64,000 bases of DNA, taken from the NCBI GenBank assembly GCA_947462335.1, contig OX381710.1:26319772-26383771 (forward strand), given 5' to 3'. Positions 12,401-26,100 of the stretch are shown piece after piece; position 1 is the first letter of the stretch; the number at the start of each line of letters is the position of its first letter. The translations under genes were made by a program, and so were the position numbers. The notes under the pieces are model-generated. The model saw nothing but the letters and a program-made list of their open reading frames with translations, was not told the DNA's origin and made no database searches. This DNA is from Harmothoe impar (Eukaryota; Annelida; Polychaeta; Phyllodocida; Polynoidae).

Positions 12401-15400
12401 ACCAGAGACGCCTTCTGTACCTCAGATACACCAGGGACGCCTTCTGTACCTCAGATACACCAGGGACGCCTTCTGTACCTCAGATACACAAGGGACACCC
12501 TTTGTACCTCAGATACACCATCAGGGACGCCTTCTGTACCTCAGATACACCAGGGACACCCTCGGTACCTCAGATACACAAGAGACGCCTTCTGTACCTC
12601 AGATACACCAGGGACACCTTCTGTACCTCAGATACACCAGGGACACCTTCTGTACCTCAGATACACCAGAGACACCTTCTGTACTTCGGATACACCAGGG
12701 ACACCTTCTGTACTTCGGATACACAATGGACGCCCTAATGGATATTGTTATAAAACATGACCAGTTAGAAGCTAGAATTCAAGGGCTTTCCAACACTTTT
12801 TGAATCAAAGTGCTGCCACAATTCTAAGTGATACCCACCAGTGTACTGACTTCCACCAGTGTGCCCCCAGAATACGGTATACTCCCCCTGAATAGGCCAC
12901 ATGCTATTGTTTTGGGTAAAAAAAGAACATCTATACACAATGATGCCAATATGTAATCATCAAATCTAAGTGGGTGCTATAGTTTTATCATTCTTTTATA
13001 GACTATTTAATTCCAAGCAAAGCCTGATTCATGGTCCCACTACTGAAGTCACCTGGCCAGGACAGCATGATCACCTAGTCCCACACTCTCGTTCCCAAAT
13101 CCTTCCGAAGGAAGGCTCTGGGGACAGCCAGTATGACCTTGAACTTGGATTTTGCTGGGTTTAGGCAGTCCCTGTAGTTAGCTTGGAACCACCGAACAGG
13201 AACCAGAAATGGAACCAGAAAGTATGATGGGAAATCCAGGTAAAACTACCATCATACATTTTGGTTCCTGTCCACTGGTCCCAATTAAGCTACCAGCAGC
13301 GATTGTCCAAACCCAGCAAAATCTCAAATTCAAGGTCATACTGGCTGTCACCAGAGCCTTCCTTCGGAAGGGTTTGGGAACGAGAGTACTGGTCCCACTG
13401 CTCACTGCACCCTTCACCCAGACACTGTAAAAAATGTGTATGAAATTTAAACACTTTCACCCAAACATTTTTTTCTTCTGTGAACATGTGTAAAAATAAT
13501 GGGTGTGGACCACTAAGGGGCCGTCCATAAATGACGTCACACTAATTTGGGCCATTTTCAAGACCCACCCACCCCCCTGTCACACTTTGTCACACACTAG
13601 CCAACACCCCTTAGAAAATTATGTCACAAATGTGTAGACACCCCCCCCCCCTACTCTACTTCCCAAATCCTTCCGAAGGAAGGCTCTGGTAACTGCCAAA
13701 TGTTTGGATTTTGCTGGGTCTGGGCAACCCCTGCTGGTAGCTTGGAACCAGGGAACAGGAACAGGAAATGGAACCAGAAAGGCTGATGGTAAATCTACCT
13801 AAAACTACCATCATACATTCTGGTTCCATTTCCTGTTCCTGTTCGCTGGTTCCAGCCTACCAGCAGGGGTTGCCCAGACCCAGCAAAACCCAAAGTTCAA
13901 GGTCATTTGGCTGTCCCCAGAGCCTTCCTTCGGAAGGATTTGGGAACGAAAGTACCCCCCCCCATGCATGAGTTATCTATTGTATCATAGTTTTATAGAA
14001 GATCAAACATGCGTCATGATAAAGCAATAGAATATCATGTATTGAATAAACCATATTCTTAACCAAGTGTTTGTTTAAAAAGGTTTATTATACATGTAGT
14101 TTAATTGTTACTTAAATGGCTTTTTATCACCCTGGTCAAATATTGCACCTGGTCAAAGACTTTCCCAGTGGCCCGATCTCGTGAGACACAGCCATCAGTC
14201 AAATTATGCAAGTCCTTCTAAATGGGTGGTGAACAATTTTGCTGTAATACATGTAGCGTATATTAACTAAAACACTGTCCAAAGTGACAATAACATATTC
14301 ACATGAGTATTCATGAGTTTAGGGAGTGGACATTGTTTAAAAACATTCTGCACAAGCACACAGAAATCTTTCTGCCCCCCTTTAGATGCGTCAAGATTTT
14401 TCTGGCATCCCCCCCTTGGGGTGCATCAGAATTTTTTTCCCGCCTGTCCTGTTTGAACTCTAGAATCTCGCTGGCTTTTTAACATGGAAAGGGTTGAAAT
14501 TTCTTTGATCCCCTGCCTCTAGAGGGGTTGAAAATCCTAGCGTTTTGTGAATTTCATGGCGATACTGCATGTGCAAACTGATGAATCCCTAACAGTGTTG
14601 AACAACAGGTGTGCCACTGTTACCCTGCGACTCCTCAGGTCTTAGGAGACCATTAACGCATGTCTTTGCATCTGAAGTGACTAACTTAATGGCTGCCAGG
14701 TACACACAACATTCAGTGCAGATTATTTTGGATAGCTTATCCTGTACATTAGGATGTGCAAAGTCACAGGTCCAATGGTTATCCATAATGATACAACTTC
14801 AAAAGAATTTCCCAGGGATGCAGGCTGCTATGTTTTAGAAAATGGATGGAGCTTACAAACTATCAAATGGATGTAGAGCTGGAGACACAAATAACACAGG
14901 CTTGTATGACTGGGATGTAACAATGGTGGCTGACTTCCCAGCAAATTGGCGTGAGCTTGAGACAGCCTTGCGTTCTACCTCACACTTAGTGTTAGAAACG
15001 TGTACATAGGGTGAGGTTTGCGTCTGGCACAACCTGACCCAACCTGACACATGCCCTATACATGCATTTAAACACAACCCCACACAAGCTGACGCAACTC
15101 TGATGCTTGCGTTAGGCGCATAGCTCTCTCTAACTGACACTATACATGTGGTGCGTTAGTCACGTGATCAAGGTGGTGGGGGGGGGGGGAGGGGGGGGGG
15201 GGGGGGGTAGAACGTACATCGTTTCAGACTGGGGCAGATATCTTTATTCAATTGGTAGCATCAATTTTAAGGGAGTCTTCCTGCAGCGTTTTGTAGTGAG
15301 GTATCTCAGTGACTAGTCTCCACGTTCTTCTGCCTGAAAAAAAGAAGAAAAGAGGAAATATGGATTAGAATATAGTTGAGACAGAAGGGTAAAACATTAG

Positions 15401-18400
15401 GAATTGATAGTGAATATTATGTCATCCCTATGAATTTATCTCCTGTACAATAGAATAAACACATTAGATAACGTTACTGATAAACATATGATGACAGGCA
15501 CATCTTCTTGTCAATGTGTATGCATATAAATTATAATTTCAACAAGCTACAAACAGGAGAGACCTACCATACATCCTTCCTTCAGTAAAGCTCTGCCCGT
15601 TCTAACTGCCACATCTCCAGGACAAAGAGACTTCAAACTTGAACCACTGACCAATCAGGCCACTGGATAGCGTCATGTGACCTATTGAGTGTGGTCTTGC
15701 GTGGGTTTGCGTGGGTTTGCGTGGGTTTGCGTGGGTTTGCGTGGGCTTGCGTGGGCTTGTGTGAGGCAACATGGTGATGGTGACAGTCAGAATATTCCCC
15801 TATTATCGTCCAATGCAATGTTCATGGCCTTCATCCTTAGAATTCTGATACATTAACCATTATTATATGATGCAATGTGTACCACTGCATATCATATTAT
15901 CTCATCGTTGTCAAACCTAAACCAGCTGTGTTCCCAATACTGAGTAAAACTAAGATACTTGCACTTTAGTGTTATATCCCATAGAAGACAGAAATTGTCG
16001 ATTAAGAATTAATTATGAATAGTACATCATACCTATGGATATCACTACGTTCTTTGTTTACAGATGCTTACCAATGTAAAGAAATTATGTCGATTCATGG
16101 AATAAAAGCTATAAAATCAACAATATTCTATATAATCTCCTCTCTGCAAGACACAACCAATGTAGATTCATACATTTCTCCTTGTATCTGAATGCATACA
16201 GGTGCGTGGAGATGCGTGGGGATGCGTGGGGATGTGTGGGGATGCGTGGGGATGCGTGGGGATGCGTGGGGTATGTGGTACCTCACTCACTGCTCACGCA
16301 TCCCCACACCTTTTACCCCCGTATATTTCATTTGATGCGTGAGCTTGAGTGGGGATGCGTGGGATATGTAGTACCTCACTCACAGCTCACGCATCCCCAC
16401 ACCTAGTGTGTGAATGCAGAATACCCAAACTCATGCCCACGCACCTTCACTCTTGATGACGGAAATTTGCTGGGTTACTCCAGAATTGACACTAGGTGAA
16501 GCCAATGAGGTTAGTTGATAGAATTTCCAATCTGCAATAAGCTTAACCTTAGACTCTAACTGTCGTATAAAAGCTTATGTTTTAAAATAGCTCTTATTTG
16601 TATTTTCTAAAGTGTGACATCACACTGGGCTTGACACCCCCCCACCCCCCTGTCACACTTTGTCACACTCGGACCAACACCCACCCACCCCCTCCAGTGT
16701 GACGTTATTTATGGACGACCCCTAAATTTGACATGGCGACATGGGCCCTTTTCGGCTTAGTGACATGCGACATGAGAAATATAAGAGATAATGACATGCG
16801 ACATAGCCTTTTCTTAAAATCGACATGGTGACATGGACCTTTCTTAAAATCGACAGGGAAAATCGGGATCCCCATCCAGACCCCCAAAATAGCGCCTCTG
16901 GTCACTATCTGTGGCTTAACCGCCATCTGTGTTAATAACATATACCGTATTCGACGTAATAAGCGTACAGTGTGCTTAAAAAATAATTATAGACACGTTT
17001 TAGTAGTCAAGAGTTTAATTGGGGTCAAAAATTGAGATATTTTTGATTATTTGTAGTATAAAAATCGCCCAAAAACGGGGGGTGTGCGCTTATTAGGGGG
17101 TGTGCGCTTATTACACTGAATACGGTAGAGGTTGACCATGCAACCGCTATCTGTGTAAAATAATACGCTCTTTGTACCCATGGAACCACTATCCGTAGTA
17201 TTAGTAACCAATGCTATCTGGCACAGTGTGTAGGCCTATTGGGACATCCAACCGCTATCTGTGTAAAAAACACACATTATCTGTAGGCCCTATCATGTGT
17301 TATATATCTATATTTAAGAATAATGGGAACCTTTTGAGGGGGTCTGGATGGGGGGTCTCAATTTTCCATGTCGATTTTAAGAAATGGTCATGTCGCCCTG
17401 TCGATTTTAAGAAATGACCATGTCACCATGTCGATTTTAAGAAATAACCATGTCCCATGTCACTAACTCTTATATTCCTCAGGCTCATGTCGCATGTCAC
17501 TAAGCCAAAAAACGCTCATGTCGCCATGTCGAATTTAGTGGTCCACACCCATTTTTGATTCTCAAACCAATTTGACACCAACATTGCTTTTGACACAATA
17601 AAAACAACGATTTTGACGCCTTAAGGTTGATCGCTACTCATGGAATATGGACTGCTGGGCAGCTTTTTGCGCATATAGATTAAACCTGTCAGAATGAGCC
17701 AATATTAGAGGACCGGATACATATACATGCCCACTAAGCCATATTCAAATATTGGACAATTCCGAGCAAAATTGAGCATTTTATTGCACTTTGAACATTT
17801 GATATATTTGGAGCCAACGATATTTGATAATTTTAACATATTTTAGAATATTGGAATTATTTACCAATAAATCATTATCGAGATTGATATAGATCTGATG
17901 ACTGTGCTTCAAACAACCAAGAGTATAAAATATATACAATTTTTACCCCGATCCTTGGCTTTTCACCCATTATTTTGGCCTTTAGATATGAGATTTAGAC
18001 AGTTTTTGTCCTATTTTTTAACTTTAGAGGCCCAAAACCCTAAAAATATGCTCGGGACCCCCTATCAAAATTATTTTTTTATGTTAGCAAATGATCTAAA
18101 CTATTTTTTGAGAAAGTAAAAAAAAAAGTCTATGGATTTTTTTTGCTATTATTTAAGATTTTGTTGAAAAATTTATCATCAAATGTTATCAATCGTCCTA
18201 TAACCACCCCTTTTTTTTCACGAAAGGGTTGTTTTTAGACCATAATTTTATTTTTCCTATTTAAGGACACAATATAGAATTATTCATCTCAAATATAACA
18301 TTGATGTGGGCAGTGGTTCACTAAGAAAAAAAATCGTGAAGATTTTCCAATTTTTGGTATTTTTTGCCAAAAATAGAAAATACTTTTTTTTTTTCTTCAA

Positions 18401-21400
18401 AAATCTGTATAAAAAAAGTAGCTCGGGACCCCCTAGAATGAGTATCAGTCTGTATCCGGAGGAATTTACTGACGTGAGAGGATCGGGAGGCTTAGTAGGG
18501 GTACGAAAGTGGCTAGGGACCCCCCCTATTTTTTTACGTTTTCCATTTCTTAAGGTTGATCGCTACTCATTGAATATGGACTCCTGGGCAGCTCTCTGCG
18601 CATATAGCTCAAAACTGTCAGAATGGGCTAATATTGGAGATATATATACATGTATATGCACACTAAGCCATTTTCAAAAATTGGACAATTCCGAATAAAA
18701 TTGAGCATTTTATTGCACTTTAAATATTTGATGTATTTTGGGCTAGTGATATTTGCTATTTTTAACATAAATCAGAATATTGGAATTATTTACCAATAAA
18801 TCATTATCAAGATTGATATAGATCTCCTCACTGTGCTTAAGACAACCAAGGGTATGAGATGTATACACTTTTTACCCCGTTCCTTGGCCTTTTACCCATT
18901 GTTTTGGCCTTTAAATATGATATTTAGACCCTTTTTGTCCTATTTTTTAACTTCAAAGGCCCAAAACCCTAAAATTATGCACGGGACCCCCTATCAAAAT
19001 TCCTTTAAAATGTTAGCTATTGATCTGAACTAATTTTTGAAAAAATAAAAAAAAAAGTTCATGGATTTTTTTCTGTGATATTTGGATATTGCTGAAGAAT
19101 TATGCATTAAATTTGAATAATCATCATAAAACCATGACGATTTTTCATACAAAGGTACATTTTAGGACCATAATTTTATTTTTCCCATTCAAGGCCATAA
19201 CCTGAGACTATTCATGTGCAATACAAAATCAATGTGGGCATTGGTTCACTAAGAAAGAAAATCATGAAAATTTCCCATTCTTTTTAATTTTTTGGCAAAA
19301 ATAGAGAATACTTTTTTTTTTCAAAAATCTGTAATAAAAAAAGTAGCTCGGGACCCCCCCTATTTTTTTACATTTTCCATTCCTTAATGATCTAAACTAC
19401 CATGAGGCAAAAAATTAGGAAATTCTATGGATGAAAAGTTAAGAGTAGCGATCAACCTTAATGATCTAAACTAGACCATTAGGCAAAAAATTCTATGGAT
19501 GAAAAGTTAAGAGTAGCGATCAACCTTAACTTAACTTCGCTGGTTCCCACGGGTGCCGGGGCTATTAAAGTAACCCGCAGGCCCTGGCTAACTAGTACCA
19601 GTACAGCCTACAGTTTGTGGCAGTAGTACACCGGGTGCGGTTTATACTTACAGTATTTCCACTGTGTAACTCGTAGTTCCAGATTCATAGTCCAAATGCG
19701 CGCTGGATAAGATGCTCAAATCACAACTGGCCGCAGTACACATGCCCCCACCGGAGGACAACTCGAAATCTCCCGGCGAATTTGACGAAACTTTGGTCCA
19801 TGTGAAAGCCGATACACCACTTTTCTGAGCAGTCAATGTGAGTTTCCACGATCCTGCAATTTCGTCATTTTCATCCACAGTCGCGCTGTGGGGAAGTGAC
19901 GCTGGGGCTGAGAACGTCACGGTGGCACCCACATATGTGGATCCTGAAGGAAAACAAATGTGAATGAGAAAAAGCACTTTGATCACACAGTAAGGCGTCG
20001 ACATTTACCCGAGTTAGGACTTAGGTGTGGTGTGCAGGTGCGTGGCCCTTTACGTCTTGGACGTGACCATGACAACCAGCCCGACGTCAAGGTGACGGCA
20101 CCTTTGTGACGCGACACAGCCCTACACTGATGACGGTAACGCGCGTCACCAACATCCTCTGAACAGACCTGGGAGAATTGGGACAAAGGAGAAGTTCTCA
20201 GAACTGGGACACCCGCTGGGACACCGTGTATTCTACCAATAACTTTATTGCATAACCACTGATGCTATTTTTTGGGCCAATAATATTTAAGTTTTTTATG
20301 ATATGGAGTGGCCTAGATATATATGTAGTGGGAGGGTACCCGGTAGCTTTAGGCCTATATGTTGTCTAACACTGGTGTAAATTTGGGTAAAGTGCCCCTC
20401 ACCATACAGGTGTGAGAGCACCCTGTTTTCACGTTTTTAGGTGTGAAAACAGGTGCGCGGATATAGCCAAAGGGTAAAATAGGCCTAGGCCCTATATCAA
20501 TGGGTGAGCGATATTACACAATGGTGTGAGCGATATAGGGGAGAGCGGGGCAAAACGGACCCCCGGGGCAAAACGGACCCGACCCCTAACTCAGTTCTCA
20601 GCTATAAATTCCAAAATATTGTCAAATTGGCTCATATAATTGATAGAAATAACATGTTTTTAAAAAAAAAATTCGATGCTACCTATGGTATTCCGGATTT
20701 TATAAAGAAAAAACTGAAACTAGAGATCTTGATCTAATTTTGCAAAAATCAGTTTATAAGCTTCTGAGAATTAAAAAAGAGGTACAGTAAAACTTCGTTA
20801 TAAGGAGGACCTTGGGACCAGTGCAATTTGCTCCTTATAAGCAAGGTCTCCTTATAAGCAAGGTCAGCCTTATAAAGGTCCAGCAACAGAACACTCCCTA
20901 CATGTGTCTCATATACCCTTACAGACTTGATTTGAATACAATTCGTGTACGATTTGAATACAATTCATGTATCATTTCAAGTAAAACCTCCTTCTAGATC
21001 CCCTTCATGGAGCTTTTGATCTCCCTTCCTCCCTAGGGAAGCTACAAACATATTCTCCCCACCTCTATGGGATGGGGCAGCGGGCAATTTTAAGTAGTAT
21101 GTAACTGTAATCCTGAGAAATAACTTCCTTGGGTTAGGTTTGCACGTACGAAATAAGGAAATGAGCCAAAATTACCTCCTTATATCAGAGGTTAAGGTAA
21201 AAACACCTCCTTCTAAGAGGGTTTTCTTACTATATAAATGTATAGAGAAAAATCGGGACCACACAAATCTGCTCCTTATAAGCAAGGTCTCCTTATATCA
21301 GAGTTCCTTATAACAAAGTTTCACTGTATATGTTATTGTTAATGTTTTATGGCTAAAACAATAATATTTTATGGCTAAAATATTGTGTAACATATTTCCA

Positions 21401-23050
21401 AAGTCATTGCAAAAAAATATTACCCTTCATTTATTTATTTTGGCAAGATCATTTTTTCACATATTTTTCATGAAGCTGGGGCAAAACGGACCCCCCCCAT
21501 CACAATCACAATTCCTATGGTGAAACCCCATAGAAATGATCAAAACATGAAAAAATAGCCTAACCATGCTTGGCCTAAAAAATGAGACATGCTTTTTTGA
21601 ATATGAAATTATTTCTTATAAGCCAATTTCTATTTTTGGGGGGTATTTTTTGGGTTTTGGGGAATTTTTCCTGAATTCGGGGAAATTTGATTGAAATGCA
21701 TGATATTCAATGGTCATGAAAATCAATTAAAATTGAAAAATGTTAGATAATGGTCATGCATGACAACAAAAAAATACCTAAAGAACTGAGTAATAACATA
21801 GCTAAAAGATGGGGGCAAGCAAATTATGAAAAAAGATAATAATTCAAATTTAAGAAATTTCCAGGGTCCCTTTTGCCCCGGCCCGAAAACCCTTTTGCCC
21901 CGGGACTTTTAGCCCATGACCTTCGTAGGTCAGAATTTGTTATGCTATCCCACTATGCTATTAATGATACTAGCACAATATTAATTATTTTCATGGATGG
22001 TATACTTCTATGCTTTGTTGTGAAAAAATAAATGTTTCAATTCAGGGGTTTACCTCTGAGCTATATGCCATCTTCCCTTAAGGGGTCCGTTTTGCCCCGG
22101 TCTCCCCTAACAACAACTATAGGCCTAACGATATAACCCAAACATTTTGTTACTGTTAGACCCCTGCTTAACATACAGGGGGTTGCTATTGGCATACTTT
22201 TTTTCTAGTTTTTAGTGACAGAAAATCACCTACATTAATACTTATGTAGGCCTACAGCATTGGGGGTGTTGGACCATCTAAATTAAAATGTACAGAAAAG
22301 GGGGGGGGGGGCGCAAGGGCACCACCTCCTCACGTCCACCACCTAGCTCCTCCTCACGTCCACCACCTCCTTCTCACGTCCACCACCTCATTCCCTCACG
22401 TCCAGTAGGCCTACCGTCCCCCTCTCACGTCCAACCCCTCTCACATCCAACACCTCTCTCACACCCAATCCCTCTCTCACGTCCAACTCCTCTCATATCA
22501 AGCCCCAGGAGGTGGTCGCTGACATGAGGAGCAGGTAGTGGACGTGAGGGAAGGCGGTGGCCGTGAGGGGCAGGTAATGGACATGAGGAGGGAGTAGTGG
22601 ACGTGAGGAGGGGTAGTGGACGTCGGTAGCAGGTAGTGGACATGAGGATCAGGTATTGGATGTGAGGAGGGGGTATACCCTGTGAACACAAATACGTAGA
22701 GCAGACATAAATTTACGTTGGTTCTAAGCCAGAACTATGTAACTTTACAAGGTTTGTCAACGTCAAAACGTTAAGGTTTAGTTACGTTCAACAGATGTAG
22801 GTCTCTGAATTACGTTATCTTACCTCTTTTAAACGTAAATAAACGTAGTAAAAGCACATAAATAAGCATATTTTTAAGTCTCCTAAATAAAGGAAAATAT
22901 TAGCCGCACTGGCATTTGATTCCTCAGTACAACGGTTGTGTTTTGTTATGAGAAAAAAAGCTATGTAATTATATTTCATTTCATATTGGATTTGTTTAAG
23001 CTGATTGTTGCCTGTTGGAACAGCCTGGTACACAAAGTATCCCCTGGAAT

Positions 23051-23122
<72 letters not shown>

Positions 23123-26100
23123 TCTAGGCCATGGCTGCACTGAGGATTTATATATATATCTTGATTACCCACAATATGGTGTTAAATTAGTTAGGTGCCC
23201 TAATGTAGGCCTATATATTACATGCAAATTATTTTTATCTACTCTCCTATGCATGACTGTCCAATGATTTGTGACTAATAAAATAACATTATATTCATAA
23301 TCATTAAGAGTTTACTGCTTTAAATCGGGTAGATTTACCCAGGCGTTGTAAGATTATTTCCATACTTGATAGTGCTGGCACCTAGTGTTATATTTGGGAG
23401 GTATCATGAGAACCATAAGATAGAATTCTACCTCTGAAATACGTATCTTAACGTAGATTTATTACATAAATTTACGTCTGAATGAGGTAGACCAACGTAA
23501 TTCAGATTTAAACGTCTGTTGAACGTAAGTAAACCTTAACGTTTTGACGTCCACAAACCTTGCACAAAAACGTAGTTCGGACCTTTGGTTGGAAACAAAC
23601 CTATACAAACCTCTGAGCTACGTAGGAATTACGTAGTGTGTTTACAGGGATAGTGGCTGTGAGGAAGTGGTAGTGGACGTGGGTAGTAGGTATCCGGTCC
23701 TTGCACTTGGTCTGAGAAACTACACCATCCATGTTACGAAAACGCCGACAGAGGGGTACTTTTTCACTCACTCTGCACGTCCGTGAAATTCGGAAATAGG
23801 GGGTATTTTTCAGACAAATCTCAGTGAAAAGTAGAAAAGGCGGTAAAACTATCAGCCCAGTGAAAACAGAGACATAGCCGCTGGTAAAAATAATAAAAAG
23901 GGGCAATATTCTGGTCCCTCTATGTCTATGTGGGGCCTCATTACATGTATTTCTGTGGCAAATTCGGCGACCTTTACTTTAGCTTTGCAGAAAATGGGAT
24001 ATTGCCTGAGGGTTGGCCTTTGCAGAAAAAAGGGGGTGTTTATAGGCTGAAAAGGTCTGTGTTGTGTAAAAGGGGGGTATTATCAGGGGCCAAAAAGTCA
24101 GCGTTTTTATCTTAACAGGGGGTATTTTACACTCAAAAGTCAGTGATAGGAGGGTATATTTCAAACCCCATAAAACGGATGGTGTTGTTTAGGTATTCCA
24201 GTGCAGTTAGTCTAGTGAATTAAGGGAACGAATTGGCATTATACTTTATTTCTGGATAAAAGTGCCAAATCACTTTTACACATTGTTTGAACCAATAACT
24301 TTCACTTTTTTCCTTGCTCCAAAATTTTTTCCATGCTATCACCGTTTTTCAGCCATTTTAAAATGTGATCACCAAAATCATTAAAATAGAGAGGAAATCT
24401 TAATTTGAAGAACTATTATAGAAATATTTAGGACTGAAACTGTAAAAGATGCTTAACTAGTAACTATATATGCAGGATAATGTCCAAATCTAAATCTATG
24501 CATTAAAAATTCAAGATGGCTGCCCTTCATGAAGATGAACGTCAGATCACATGAAGCCATATTTTTCAGGTTCCTTTAGTTGTTTCTTTGATTTGAATAA
24601 AGCCCTATAGCAGAATGAGATACAATATACCAGGAACAATATCATGGAACCCATAGATGTTTATGGGATGACAAGAAATGTCAGATAAACTGATAAGGAA
24701 ACAGCAGCAGTATAATTATCAGTCACTGTTGTTTTAATTTTCTGCGCCCACTGGGGATGGGGCTGCACCATTCATGCTACCTGCTGTATATAAGTTTCTA
24801 TGATTGGATCTATGACTGCCCGATTCCTCTCCTCAGGTGTGGGGGGGCATGCTGCAGGGTGAGGGATGTGTTGAGGTTTGAGGGGGGACATGGTCCCTCC
24901 CGTACCATACACCTCCCTCACCCTAACCTTCCATCCCATGTCCACTCTCCTCTCCTTCAGGTCCTTTTCTTCAAGCATATGAAGAGAAGAGCAGTTGAAA
25001 AGTAAGGGATGGAAGACAAGAGAGTGGGGAATCAAACTCCTCCTTTTTGAAAGAAAAATACCAACTAGAACAACCCCTAACTGGTGGCTGTAAATAAATC
25101 TGTAAAGATCTCAGAACCCACCAGAATGAACCATTTGGACTCAAAGTTTTGCTTGGGAGTACCAAGCTGGCTGTACCCTTCTTGCAACTTTATATGTGAT
25201 CTTATAGTTTTTATAAAAGGTCCACATGTTCAGTTAAGCTCTCCAACCCCACCCTTCCTTTCCTCTAAACGTCAATCCCTCACTCTCATTGTGTTCAAAT
25301 ATTTTGTAGATGGCATGCCCCCCCCCAAACCCCGCAAGTGTGACCCCTGCACTTAGTTTTCTGTAGCCACGGTGTTTCACTTGTGGTGTTCTGCTGCAAT
25401 ACACAATCCCTCTAGATTGATCACATATCCCCCCTAGAGAGTCCTCCCTCCAAGCAAAACTTGGGAATTGAACGTTCGCAACTGGGTAGAATCCGGGTAG
25501 GTCACAATGACACAAGAAAGGCACAGGAATTGAACGTTCCCAACTGGGTAGAATCCGGGTAGGTCACAATGACACAAGAAAGGCACGAGATATTCCCAAG
25601 AATTGTGAACATATCCTTATTACAATAAATACTTGGGAATTGAACGTTCATAACTGGGTAGAATTCTACCCAGTTGTGAATGTTCAATTCCCATGCCTTT
25701 CTTGTGTCATTGTGACCTACCTGGATTCTACCCAGTTGTGAACGTTCAATTCCCAAGTTCTGTTTGATATAAATAACGTGGGATTCCACCGAATATGACA
25801 CAGTCAAAACCTGTTCACATATTCTCGTGCCAGATACGTGCACAATTCTTGCAGGGATCCCGAGTTGTGACTCAAGAACCGCGTGAGTTCTGCCTGAGAT
25901 CTTGTTTGCAGGGCTACTACCAATTTTATACCATTACAGGATATAACATGCATAGAAATACTTTGAGTTACCCTTAAAACATAGGAGAAGTTAAAAAGTT
26001 CAATTGACTGCTGTTGAAAGCAATTAAAATAAAAGAATCAAGTCACAATTAATTTAGCCTTTCAGCTTTAATTTTGCACCCATATTGCATTTTTTTAAGG

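Noticed and set aside
11583..12735. Possible CRISPR array (29-bp repeats)
   Set aside because: The repeats are directly abutting with no spacers, and the context is animal intron DNA. It is a minisatellite.
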